Part shown: in pieces, positions 35,085-47,149 of the stretch
Position numbering within the stretch: position 1 is the first letter of the stretch
Layout: each line of letters begins with the position of its first letter
From: Hypericum androsaemum
Taxonomy: Eukaryota > Streptophyta > Magnoliopsida > Malpighiales > Hypericaceae
Length of the DNA stretch: 64,000 nt
Assembly (NCBI GenBank): GCA_963995505.1
Contig: OZ023190.1
Span: 12,208,092-12,272,091 of the forward strand
Direction of reading: 5' to 3'
Program-made: the position numbers and the translations under genes
Notes under the pieces: model-generated
Databases searched by the model: none
The model's input: only the letters and a program-made list of their open reading frames with translations
What the model was told of the DNA's origin: nothing

Positions 35085-36189
35085 GCCGCAATCGTGCAGA
35101 AGCCTTCTCTCAATTATACAATTCAAACAAAAATACCTCTGCCAGGTGAAACAACACGAGTGAGCAGAGCTACCACCAGCATCAAATACACAAGATACAG
35201 AAAGAAAAGGCGTATAATTCGGTTAGCACGATTGCCCCCCGCATGAATACATGTCATTTCAGCAGCAAGTTTAAACACCCACCACTATAATCCAATGATA
35301 TGGCGAGTTGTGATCAAATCAACAAGAACAAAGAAAATGAAGCACAAATCCAACCAAGGGATCGGGTTAATTCAACTGAACGATTCGCCTATCTAACGCT
35401 GAACAAGAAACCGATAATCCCAAAGCAGACACCAATCGACAGCACCAAAGTGCACGAACATACCTCCACCTCGAGAAGACGGAGAACAAAATATAACTAG
35501 TATCCACTGGTGGGGAAAAAAATCAAGAACAAAAAAAGGGTTTACCTTGGTGAGAAAGGAACCGAAGAGCCTTGGAATCCCGAGACAACCACAAAGACCC
35601 AACAAGAAAAGAAGGAATCTTTAACCGAATGGAGGCTAGAGGGGAACTGGGTCGGGCTTAAAAAGAGGAATTATCCAGGTGGCGGCGCCTGATTGACGAG
35701 GGAAACAGAGGGGTAGGGCAAGTGGTGGCTTTGAGTGATGAGATGATGTATCCAAAGATGTGGGCTTTGAAGAACTAAAAACATCATCATCATGTGGATG
35801 TAAAACAATCCACAGCCACCACCACAAGTCTCTGCAAAAAAAATTTCTTTTTTCTTTTTTCTTAATTACTATTTTCCTTCTTCCTTGGGTCGTCGACTTT
35901 TCCAAGTTAGCTGCTTTCGCCCTTGGTTGTCTTGTTTGTTTGGTGCAAGGCAAGGCAAGGCAATGGTCTGATGCTGTCTGTCAAGGAAAACGGTCGTTTG
36001 GATCTGGGGGCTGTCGTGCATGCTTTAGGTTGTCGTCCGGATGATTGGACCGAATGTGTTTTTAAATTGAGAGCATGGGCTTTGTTAAGAGTTATATATG
36101 CCCATATGCACCTTGCGCAGAAAGTCTTGAAAGTACCGCAAGGACACGGCGCAAGACACTGCTTCTTCAGTTCAGACCACAACCAATGA

Positions 36190-36900
36190 CTGCTTGGAAA
36201 CATCAAAGAAAGTCAACACCTGGAAGACGGAACCCCATGGTTTGCTACGGCCATATGGTGGATATGGCGATGGAGGAACAACGAGGTATTTGGTCGGAAC
36301 CACGCTCCAAAAGACAAAGTGTTGTTCATCAGGGTAGAAACAAAAGAATTTGGGGGCAGCATGGTCTCTGCCAGCCCAAGCAGTACACGAGCGGAAAAAT
36401 GGAAGCCCCCGGAGGAAGGAGGTTTAAACTAAATATGGATGGGTCCTCAAAAGGCAACCTGGGCCAGCAGGAAGCGGCTCGGGACTCGACGGGTTGATGG
36501 TGTGTGGGTTTTATCCAATCGTCAGACACGTGTACCACACTAGCATCGGAAGTCTGAGCTCTCTGGCGTGGCCTACGGCTAGCAACACAAAAGGATTTTA
36601 GCTCGCTGGTAATGGAGACCGACTCACTACTGGCGACCCAACTCATTACCGAGAGAGCACCACCAGTTGATCGCCATCGTGACTAATTGTCGTGACCTTA
36701 TTCGGTTACATGGGCGAATCAAGGTTATCCATTGTGTGCGAAAATATAATAAGAGAGTAGATTGGCTATCTAACCTGGCTAGCTCTCGCCTCATCTAGTG
36801 GTTTCCATGTGTGCGAGGATCCCGAAAGATTGTGTTCCATTAATCCGGGAGAACTCTCTATTTTCTATTTCTGTTTAATTTTTGGCTTTCAACGAAAGGG
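36190..36900 (+). mobile_element. LINE 3' fragment with decayed RNase H domain
   Basis: Interrupted frames read TPWFATAIWWIWRWRNNEVFG, then KWKPPEEGG and KLNMDGSSKGN. LVMETDSLLA and RVDWLSNLAS follow further on. This order is that of the end of plant L1-type LINE ORF2: linker, RNase H-like domain, C-terminal tail. Many stops and shifts are present. No poly(A) tail was identified, and it is a different copy from the minus-strand LINE at 27.4-28.9 kb. Confidence 0.65.
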
Positions 36901-37771
36901 TGCAAGACACCCACCAAATTCACCAAAAAAAGTTAATATACACCATTTCCGTTTCGTGACCATGATAATTGTCTAAGATAGTTTGGTGAACCACGATCAT
37001 TTTCAGACCATCTTAAAGCTTTAAAGAACTCGATATATTTTAGACAATTTGTACGTAAGTTACAGAAATTTTGGATAAAATTGAGCATCATGGATTAATG
37101 AAACTCGATGAAGTTTAGCAACGTTTGATAGGTAGTATGGTAACATATCCTATTTCGTTTCTCAGGAGTCGGTAGGTCAGTTCTCACCCATTGCGAAAAT
37201 CATAAAACTTTGTTTGAGAGGGGAATAAATTTCAATGCCATCTAAAAACCCTTTGTTTACGTAAATTTGAATTCACAAAAAAAACTCGATGAAGTTTTAA
37301 TGAAAGAATAAGATACATAACTCGACAAAAGAAAACGTTTGGGCACCATGAGATTTGATGATTTATGTATTTGTAAGTCTGCTGATTAAGTTGTGTAAAT
37401 TTACTATCTTATAATCTGCTCAAGTTTCACTTAGACAACTTAATCTGCAGAATTTTTGTTATAATTTATCATAAATTCTAATTGTTAGAACTTAAATTTT
37501 TCATTGTATACATAATTGTGATACATCTCTACAAGAGGTCGGAGTTAGGAGTTCATTAAGCCTATCTTTGGCTTTGGTCATTATGGGCGTAATAGTATAA
37601 TTATATATTTAGGGTCGAAGTATAGTCTCGTCTATACTTTATATAATTTGTATCTTCATATATTAGAATGATGACCTATGCTACTTTCAACCAAACCACT
37701 TTGTGTTTGATACCACTTCTGGACAGAACTGAACTTTCAGGACAGAACTGAACTGAACATGCTCACTTGTT
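36901..37771. other. AT-rich spacer, nothing recognised
   Basis: No gene, tRNA-like head or element end was seen. A short direct repeat GGACAGAACTGAACT lies near 37721 and 37740. Confidence 0.4.
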
Positions 37772-38784
37772 TTAGCTGTGTTTGGTAGGTTCAGTACAAG
37801 AGTGACCATTTAGTATAGTTCTCTGTTTGGTACGTATAACAGTACAGGCTGACATATTGTTAAAGATAAAATTATCCTTCATGACAACAGAAGAGAGTAT
37901 TCATTTATTCGAGAAAATTGGTCATCACAATTATACTAAAAAAATTTGTACCATAAAAATCAAATGTTTGCATAAAAAATTAATATTAAAACTAAATCCT
38001 TCCAAAAAAAATCCTTACAAATTTGGATTATGAATCCTCCATATAAAAATTATTAAAGCAGAATCCTCAAAATAGAAGTCACATTATTTTCTAGCAACTA
38101 AATTCATACCACAACCCAATAAAATAATTAACTGAGTAGCGTCTTGACAAAATCTAGCTTCATTTCTCTATCCATTCCTCGAAAGAAGCTAACATAACCT
38201 GGATTTTGCATTAATCGAATCCCGACTCGAATTACTTCTTGTCTAGTCAATCCTTAACTTCATAAGCTCCTGAGCCATATCATCATTTATAGAACCTGTG
38301 CCATTACCTATCTTCTCAGCGATCGCCATAAAGTCTTTTCTCGTTCCTTCAATTCCTACATTGAATGCATCAATGAACTCATTCACATGTGATGTTTCTT
38401 TTGCTCTTTTCCTTGACTGGAGCTTTGCTGAAGATGTAGGCGCATTTCTATTTTGAGGAGAATCTGTTGCAACAACTTCTTCATTCTGGTCAATATTTTT
38501 CTGTTCAGCATCAATATTTTCTACTGCATCTGCTAGAGATTCTGCTGCTTTTCCATTTGCACGATCCTTCCCAAATATATGGAGCACACATGGGTACAGT
38601 GGATATGATTTTTCAATAAGGTGTGGCGCATTAAGATGACTCTACAATAAAAGAAGTCATTGTTGCAATTTACAAACATAAACTATATCAAAGTTAACCA
38701 TAATATAAGAACATCATACTTACCTTCATGTATGCATCCAAAACCTGTTTGATGTCCACTTCAACACATTGTTTGGTTTCGCTC

Positions 38785-39416
38785 TGTTGGACCTAAAGGC
38801 CCAATCAGACAATTATTATTATGCCTGATTGGGCCCAGGCCCATCAGGCCCAAATTTGGGGTGGAATGAGTTGACCGGCCCGAGGCCACGCAAGCACCAC
38901 GTCAGCGTGACGTGGCGCTGACGCTGTTGCCGCCAGAGTTGGCGGCCCACGTGGCACGTTGACGTGGCACCACGTGGCAAATCTAGGGGGTAGCTTTGCC
39001 ACGTGGCAGGCATACGGCCCGAAGTGCCATGTGGCGGACATGCGGTCCGAAGTGCCACGTGGCAGCCATGCGCGCCACGTGGTGTGCCACATGACACATT
39101 CTTGTTGTCCGGATTTCCCCATAAAAAGGGAAATCTGGCTGAACCAATCTGAAAGTTTTCCCACAACCACTCAATAAGAAAGAAAAAAACTCTGGAATAG
39201 TCCCTGAGTTTTGATTTTCAATAGAGAAAATCTCGTAAAAATCAATTACGAATCTGTTATAACGTGATCGTAATTCGAATGGCACGAAGACATTGTGGAC
39301 TCGAACCTGTGGACCTCTTGCTTCAACAAGTAAATGATTTATTTTTAACGAATTAGTTTATTAATTAATCAGGTTTTAACATATAATTACTCGTTAATTA
39401 TGTATTAAAACTATCA
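38785..39416 (+). repeat. Left LTR of copia element 2
   Basis: The LTR is 632 bp. TATA-like CCATAAAAAGGG lies near 39119. Upstream of it are five CACGTG palindromes. The poly(A) signal was not clearly seen. Confidence 0.92.
38948..39081 (+). promoter_or_regulatory. Cluster of five G-boxes in the LTR promoter
   Basis: CACGTG occurs at 38948, 38971, 39000, 39056 and 39076, mostly within CCACGTGGC. This is the ABRE/G-box core bound by plant bZIP and bHLH factors. The cluster lies about 40-170 bases upstream of the TATA-like box. The right LTR keeps two clear copies (near 46732 and 46761). Confidence 0.7.
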
Positions 39417-39418
39417 AT

Positions 39419-39434
39419 TCGTATCAGAGCATGG
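39419..39434 (+). other. Primer-binding site of copia element 2
   Basis: TCGTATCAGAGCATGG differs by one base from the common plant initiator-Met tRNA primer site TGGTATCAGAGC. It lies 3 bases after the end of the left LTR. Confidence 0.8.
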
Positions 39435-40553
39435 TTGAAACCATATTTTGATAATGATATGATTTTTTAATTCAAGTAATTATGTGATTGTTTGGGTTAA
39501 AAATCGTATTAATTATGATTTTATTAAAAAGTACAATCTGTTGGAATGTGGGACTAAATTGAATTTTGCCTAACAACGTGGGCAAATTCACGCACGCGCG
39601 AAATTATAAAGTACCAATCTGAAATTTGATCGCTTACGTGGCACCTGCGTGTCATAGACTTCGGTGTAATTTTTGGAAAACCTTTGGGACTAAATTGAAA
39701 TTTGCCATTTCAATTTAATCCCTAGGAACCCTAATCGGGCGATTTGGGGGCGATTTTCTCCCAAATTGATTTTTGTCAATTTTTTCAGAAATTCGACGAT
39801 TCCGACGTCGAAGATCGACGATAGTCGATTCTCCGGCGTTTCCTCGACGTTACGATACCACTTTCGTGGATCGACGTCGCCGGAAAACGAAGATTCAAGC
39901 CGTCGACGCCAGAGAATTGCGGAAGGGAGAAGACGGCCCCGACGACGATTCCGGCCACGAGGCGATGAGCGCCCGGTACCGACGAGCTCGCGAGACCACG
40001 GCGAGTCGATTACGACCGGTCTCAGCCGTCTGTTCGCCGTCGTTGAACCGTGGTCGTGGGCGGAGCTTCGGACGCATTTGGCGTCGTGCGGGAGAAGAGA
40101 GAGAGAAGGAATGGGAAAAATCTGCGAGGGGCAAAATCGTAATTTCATAATTTTTTCTGAAAATATTTATACTCGGGTCAAGAAAATCAAAAATGGACGG
40201 ATTAGCCTGGTTTCTTGGTTCGACCCAACCCGATTTATGGTTAATTTTGACTTAAGTCAAGATTGGAATTAAAATATCGAGTTTTCTCTCTTTTAATTGG
40301 ATAAAATCTATTTTTATTCAATTAAAATCTAATAAATTGATAAAAATTTGAGAAATTTTTGTCAATTAGGTTTATTAAAATTATAACGATATTTTTAATA
40401 AACAACATATATTTTGGAACGAGTTCCGAGATATGTTAAATTTAACTAATATCACATGGATTGATCCATAGTATGATCATCAAAAGATTGAAAAATGAGT
40501 TTTTCTATCCTATTTTGGGAGAATATGAGAATTAACCCGAAATTGGCTTGTAA

Positions 40554-41084
40554 TTGATGCAAGATTCGATGGCTACTGGAAAAAGGTATCTGAACATCTG
40601 TGCAACAGAACTTCGACAAAAGGTTCTGAAGCGCCGTTTACCGCTGCGAGTGCCTAAGGATGACATGTATGTCATCGTTGAGCATATCGAGGCTGTTCAC
40701 TGGGAGATGCAAGACTGCATCTGGGCCGGAGGTTATAATTATGGAGAGGACTGGCCCTCCATGTTTCGAGACCTCCTGGTCACGCTGAAGATCCAAGAAG
40801 ATATGTGTGTCTTCTCGGAACCCAAGTTCAATACCCATAGAGATGCTCTCTATAGTCTGATCCACTATCTCAAGGAGAGGGATCTTCTCAGAGAAATGAT
40901 ACATTCTCCCGTCCTGGAGCTACGAAGCAGTTTGATCTTGAACCGCTACCTCATTAAGGAGTACCATTATAATTTTTCTCCGCTCCTGGTCATCTGGATT
41001 ATGGATTCGATACCAGTTCAGGTGGTGAACTTGGAACTTTTCACCGGATCGTCCTCGCACCCGGTCCCTATAGGATCATCCTAA
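40554..41084 (+). CDS. Extra open frame in the copia 2 leader, unknown function
   Basis: This open frame of 176 codons lies between the left LTR and gag, in the same direction. It includes HIEAVHWEMQDCIWAGG, EDWPSMFRDLLVTLKIQED and VLELRSSLILNRYL. It looks protein-like (charged, helical, few rare codons), unlike the GC-rich leader before it (39766-40150). I do not recognise the family. Copia elements normally have gag close to the LTR, so this could be a captured host piece, an accessory gene of the element's lineage, or chance. Confidence 0.4.
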   Translation: MMQDSMATGKRYLNICATELRQKVLKRRLPLRVPKDDMYVIVEHIEAVHWEMQDCIWAGGYNYGEDWPSMFRDLLVTLKIQEDMCVFSEPKFNTHRDALYSLIHYLKERDLLREMIHSPVLELRSSLILNRYLIKEYHYNFSPLLVIWIMDSIPVQVVNLELFTGSSSHPVPIGSS

Positions 41085-41481
41085 AACCCGGATCCAGATA
41101 TGTATCTGAATTCTCTTACCAGATCGCCTGGGCACCCGATCCCCATGTGATTACATGTTATGTTTAACTGTCCCCATATACATATGTTATTTTTGGGAGA
41201 ATTTTGTACAATAGGTTGAGACCTTGTCTGAGTTTTTTATGTGCGTGTAAACTCAGAATGTACAAATGTATATGTGATGTGTGTAATTAAACAAAGATGT
41301 TTATTTAGTTGCTTCCACTTGAGTTTACTATCGATGAACTTTAAATGATTGAAGTTTAAAATTAATATTTGAATGATGAGGGGAAGCATGCCCGCGATCC
41401 ACTTAGATTTTGAGGTTAATCAAGGACTTCGTATTATGAGTGTTTAGTAAATTGAATCATATTGCCAAATCAAATTTCTAA

Positions 41482-44400
41482 TATGTTCTCATATTTAAAA
41501 TTTCCTATAGAAATGTCAGTTGCTTCTAGATCTATCATAGCTGAGTTAAACCGCGAGTTAAAACTCAACGGTGAAAACTATGAGAATTGGAGCATGAAAA
41601 TCCAATATGTGCTTGAGGAACAAGAAGTTCTGGAGCACATACGTGTGATAATGGATGAGCCTGAAGAAGGCACAACTGCTCAACATAATCGAGACAAATA
41701 AGCTTATGTTATTTGGAAGAGAAAGAACACTACTGCCCGATTGATTTTGTTAAGTTCGATGATGGATGATGTCACCCGACACTTTCGCGTGTATGACAAG
41801 GCGAAAGAGTTACGGGACGCTCTCAAACAAAAATTCGGAAAGCTTTCAGTGTCAAAGCTGCGTGCTTTGACCATAAGGTTTGACACCTTTAAGAAGCGTC
41901 CGGAGGTTACCATGAGGAAACACTTGAGAGTGATGTCTAACATGATCAGTGAACTGGCAGAGGCTGGTCACATACTTAGCAACGAGCAGCAGATTCAAGC
42001 TATCATCCGTTCCCTGCCACCAAGTTGGGAACAGATGAAGATGAATCTTACCCATTTCGACCATTTAGTAACATTTGATGATGTTGCCAGACACCTTGAG
42101 CTGGAGGAGGATCGCCTCCTAGCTATGAAATCCCACCCTGAAGCCCATTCGACTAGTTCAACTGGGAGTGGTGGGAAAAAGAAGAAAGGTATAGGGAAGG
42201 GTAAGTGTAAAGAAACTCCAAAGGCTGAAAACCATAGAACCAAGTTGGATGACTCCAAGGCTAAAAAGAAAAAGTGGTTTAACATTTCAAAAGTGAAATA
42301 TTTTGCTGTCAACAGAAGGGACATTTTGCAAAAGATTGCAAGATGCCCAAGCAGGTACACCTAAACTCAAGTGTGAGTAAGTTGTATGTATCCTCTTATA
42401 CCCTTCTAACTGAGTCACATTCTATGTGGGTGATTAATTCAGGAGTGACAGACCATGTGGCTAGAGACCGTTGTTCGTTCGTTGAATATAGGCGGTTGCT
42501 GGCTAGAGCAAAAACTATTTTTGTCGGTAACAACTCGTACATGGATGTCAAAGGCCTGGGAATTTATAAATTGTACCTTCGTGGTGGTCATGTCCTTCTT
42601 TTACATGATGTGTTGTTTGCTCCAGATATTCGAAAGAACCTGATCTCAGTTTCGGCCTTAATATCTTTAGGTTTTCGGTTTTTGTTTAAGGACGACACCG
42701 TTAGATTATTTTTGGATGATGCCTATTTTGGCCTTGGATATATATCGGAAGGTTTTTTGATTCTAGAAATTGATCTTTGTGAAAGTTTTTCATTAGTCAC
42801 TAGTTCGAACTCATCGGAAGATGATATTAAGCTGTGGCAGTCTAGACTAGGCCATATCGGTCAGGATCGTTTAAACCGTCTAGCTAAGGCAGGACTACTG
42901 GAAAATGTAGAAAAATCTATATTACCCAGATGTGTATCCTGTCTAGAAGAAAAAAGCACAAGAAAACCTTTCGGTACTGGGGCTAGAGCCGAATTTCCAC
43001 TACAATTAGTCTATTCTGACATCTATGGTCCAATAAACGTGAGGGCAAGGCATGGAGCATATTACTTCATCACCTTCATTGACGACTATACTAGATATGG
43101 TCTGATATACCTGATTTCTCACAAGTCTGAAGCCTTAAACTGCTTCATGACATACATGCATTTTGTTGAGAATCAGAAGGACAGAAAGATAAAAGCCTTG
43201 CGAACTGATCGTGGCCGTGAATATTTTTCAGATGAGTTCAAAGCTCTATGCATTGGAAAAAGGATTGAACATCAGTTGTCTATTCCCTATACACCCCAAC
43301 AAAATGGGGTTGCTGAAAGAAGGAATAGAACCCTTCTTGATATGGTTAGATCGATGATGGTAGAGACAAGTTTGCCTATATTATTCTATGGAGATGCACT
43401 CCTGACTGCCGCATACATTCTAAACTGTGTTCCCTCCAAGTCTATTACAGCCACTCCTTATGAAATGTGGACAGATCAGAAGCCCGATCTATCCTATTTT
43501 AAGCCATGGGGGTGTGCGTCCTATGTCCATTCTACCTTAAGTACTTTCGGTAAACTAGAACCGAGAGGTAGAAAAAGTATCTTTATAAGATATCCAGAGG
43601 TATCTAAAGGGTACGTGTTCGTGGGTGAACTGGACGATAGATATGTAACAGAATTTGAATCACGCGATGCCACATTTTTGGAAAATAAATTTCCAAGGTT
43701 GAGGGAGGTTAGTAATGACCTTACCCTTTATGAGACAGATGAACCAGAATCATCTGGATCACTTCTTCTGAGTGAGAGAATTGAAGAGAAAGATAGAGAT
43801 TTTTCAACTCAAAATAATCTAGAAGGTCGTGATCTGAGTCCTGAAAGGGAGGTAATTCCTTATTCCAGTGGGAGTACGGTATTTCTACCCAGTGGGAGTG
43901 CAATTCCTGGATATGATGAATATATGAAAGATGTTTATCACAACTGGGAATATCGTAGGTCTAGCAGAACTAGCATACCACGCCGATGATTTGACATCGA
44001 AGGCAAGGCTAATGCGTTCTTGGTATCACTAAAGAAATTTGGTGGTCCAAGTGAAATTCTTTTGGCCATCCTGCAGGATGAAGATGAGCCAAAGAATGTA
44101 TCTGGAGCTTTGTCATCTCCAAAACGAACTGAATGGATGAATGCAATAGAAGAAGAAATGTCTTCTATGATCAAAAACTAGGTTTGGGATCTGGTCAACC
44201 TACCTAAGGGGCGTAGGGCAATTGAAAATAAGTGGATTCTCAAAATCAAGCACAATGCAGATGGCAGTATCGAAAGATACAATGCGCGTTTGGTTGCCCA
44301 AGGGTTCAAACAACAGGCTGTGATATACTACGAGGAGACATTTGTACCTGTTGTTAGATTTACGTCAATTAAGGTCATTTTAGCTATGGTTGCTAACATG

Positions 44401-45633
44401 AATCTAGAATTACATCAAATGGATGTAAAGACTGCTTTTCTCCACGGAGAATTGGATGAAGAAATCTACATGATTCAGCCTGAGGGCTACATTCAAAAAG
44501 GCTGCGAACACAAAGTTTACAAATTGAATAAATTAATTTATGGCCTTAAGCAGTTGTCTAGACAGTGGTATATTCGCTTTCATAATACGATCATGGCGCA
44601 TAATTTTATAATGATAGACGAAGATCACTGCGTGTATGTTAAGTGATCAGGAAAGAAGTTTGTTATCATCACTTTGTATATTAATGACATACTTTTAGCT
44701 GGAAATGACATGGGATTTCTTGTCGAAATCAAAGATTGGTTATCTTCCAACTTTGAAATGAAAGACATGGGTGAAGCGGATTACATACTCGGAGTTAAGA
44801 TTTTAAGAAATCATTCGGAAAGAATAGTGTCTCTTTCACAAGAGACATATATTCGCAAAGTAGTAGAACGTTTCAAATGTGATCACAGTAACCCAAAGTA
44901 CGTCCCATTAGTTAAAGGTCATAATTTGGGTAAGGACATGTGCCCAAAAATAGCTAAACAACGTGAGCACATGGAGAAGATTTCTTATGCCAATGCTGTT
45001 GGATGCCTGATGTACGCAATGTTGTGTACCAGACTTGATATTTACTATGTTGTTGGGATAGCAAGCAGATATCAGTCTGATCCAGGCAGTGCTCACTGGA
45101 AGGCTGTCAAAGGGATTTTGAAATATTTAAACACTACTGCAGAATACTCCTTGTGCTATCAAGGACGTAATCTGATACTGAGTGGCTACACTAATGCTGA
45201 TTGGGGAGGTGACATGGACAAGAAAAAGTCTACATCTGGATTCATTTTCTTGTTGGACGGGGGTGCTATCTCACGGAGCAGTAAAAAGTAAACCTGTGTA
45301 TCCCTGTCAACAATGGAAGCAGAATATGTAGCTTCAGCTCATGCTGCACAAGAAGTGGTATGGTTGAAGAGATTCTTAAGCCATCTCTCCCTGATCAACT
45401 CGACGGAGCCCGTGAGTCTATTCTGCGACAACCTAGCATATGCTAAGGATCCTAGATTCCATAGCAGGGCTAAGCATATAGATATTAAATTTCACTTTAT
45501 TAGAAGTTTAGTAAAATATAAAGAACTGTGTATGAAACACATATCTACACAAGATAGGGCCGCAGATCCAATGACTAAAGTATTACCTCGAGAAGTGTTC
45601 GACAAACATGTTAAGTCACTGAGTTTACGATAG
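41482..45633 (+). pseudogene. Copia gag-pol remnant of element 2
   Basis: gag begins near 41482 with ELNRELKLNGENYENWSMKI of the UBN2-type gag. Stops interrupt at 41699, 43987, 44179, 44644 and 45288, and the zinc-knuckle region near 42290-42350 is frame-broken. The protease motif reads NSGV where DSGA is usual. Integrase (LWQSRLGHIG near 42832, RTDRGREY near 43202) and reverse transcriptase (from 44200) are recognisable. The RT active-site box reads YIND in place of YVDD. RNase H ends at 45633. With lost catalytic acids in protease and RT, the copy is dead. Confidence 0.92.
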
Positions 45634-46583
45634 TTTTATTTGTAATCTAACTAGTTGGAATAAAGGAGTTTTATTTGGCAATATGAGTTATTTATGAAAC
45701 ATGTCGGACAGAGAAGTAGCCCACTCACATAAGTGTTTACCTCAGTGGGAGTCAAGAAGTTGATTCCTAAATGAGATGAGGCAGTTATTGGATATTCATA
45801 AGTGCATGTCCTATGACGGAATACCGTCTTGCTCAAGAGCAAGTTTCCTTATGGGATGCAGGAATAAGTTGCTGCATTTGGATTTTCTACAATCCATATA
45901 ATAAAATATAAGTGGAACTTATCATACTGTCTGTCCTATTAGCTAGTTAAGCTAAAGCTGATACTCTAGTATGGTGTTAAATGACATGTGTTCTTTTAAA
46001 AAGGAATGTACACCGTAACACGTGATCAGTATCATATGTGCTACTCCACCACTGGATGGGATGAAAATATTGAGTGATTTCACAATCCATGGTGTGAGAT
46101 CAATTTTTGAGAACTGTGATTCCCGAAACCTACCCTTAAGATCATAAACGTATTCTGGAAGTATGGTCCAATACTGCTAGCTTGGAAAGTTCATGAAAAA
46201 GTTATGACATATCAATTCGACCTGGCACGGCTGACCAGAAAAGTAGATTGTATCATTATGAAAGGAATATATTTAAGAGAGAAGGAACTCTGTTCATCAC
46301 ATTCTGAGTTTCGTGATTCAGGTGCACCAATTGTATTAAAAAATACAATAGTGAACCCGAATATAATTGTTTGAAATCACTAATGTGAACAATAGAATGT
46401 GACATGAGTCCTGGGGTAATAGCATGCATTATACAAAAAGGTTGTCGAGATGCAGCTATTCAAGTAGCCTGAGTGTCCGTGCTCTTGAATTTAGCTTAAC
46501 ACACTCGACGTATGTTGGTTGCACGAAATCCTTTACAAAATCTGATAGCTGTTGATCAAGGTCAATAATAATTGAGTGGGAGA

Positions 46584-47149
46584 TGTTGGACCTAAAGGCC
46601 CAATCAGGTAATTATTATTGTGCCTGATCGGGCCCATGCCCAAATTTTGGGTGGAATGGGCCGGTCAACCTGAGTTGACCGGCCCGAGGCCACGCAAGTG
46701 CTACGTCAGTGTGACCTAGGGGATAGCTTTGCCACGTGGCGGACATGTGGCCCGAAGTGCCACGTGGCGGACATGCGATCTGAAGTGCCCCGTGGCAGAC
46801 ATGTGGCCTAGAAGTGCCATGTGGCGCATTCTGGTTGTCCGGATTTCTCTATAAAAAGGGAAATCTGGCTGAACCAATCTGGAAGGTTTTCCACAACCAC
46901 TCAATAAGAAAAAAAAACTCTGGAATAGTCCCTGAGTTTTGATCAGGTTTTCAATAGAGAAAATATCGTAAAAATCAATTACGAATCTGTTATAACATTA
47001 TCGTAATTCGACTGGCACGAAGACATTATGGACCCGAGCCTGTGGACCTCTTGCTTCAACAAGTAAGTGATTTATTTTTAACAAATTAGTTTATTAATTA
47101 ATCGAGTTTTAACATGTAATTACTCGTTAATTACGCGTTAAAACTATCA
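46584..47149 (+). repeat. Right LTR of copia element 2
   Basis: The LTR is 566 bp. It lacks part of the G-box-rich block of the left LTR (a deletion near 46715) but is otherwise close to it. Confidence 0.92.

Larger units (their letters stand above)
38785..47149 (+). mobile_element. Ty1/copia LTR retrotransposon 2 inserted in the Myb/SANT gene
   Basis: LTRs lie at 38785-39416 and 46584-47149, both TGTTGGACC...CTATCA. The exact 5-bp duplication is CGCTC at 38780-38784 and 47150-47154. A primer site close to the initiator-Met tRNA type (GTATCAGAGCATGG) lies 4 bases after the left LTR, and a purine tract GAGTGGGAGA precedes the right LTR. The 5' leader before gag is unusually long, about 2 kb, and has its own open frame. 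gag-pol is broken by several stops. The region 45634-46583 is non-coding. Confidence 0.93.

Noticed and set aside
39766..40272. 168-codon open frame in the copia 2 leader
   Set aside because: It is a GC-rich stretch with long open frames in all phases and Arg-rich repeats; no protein-like pattern.
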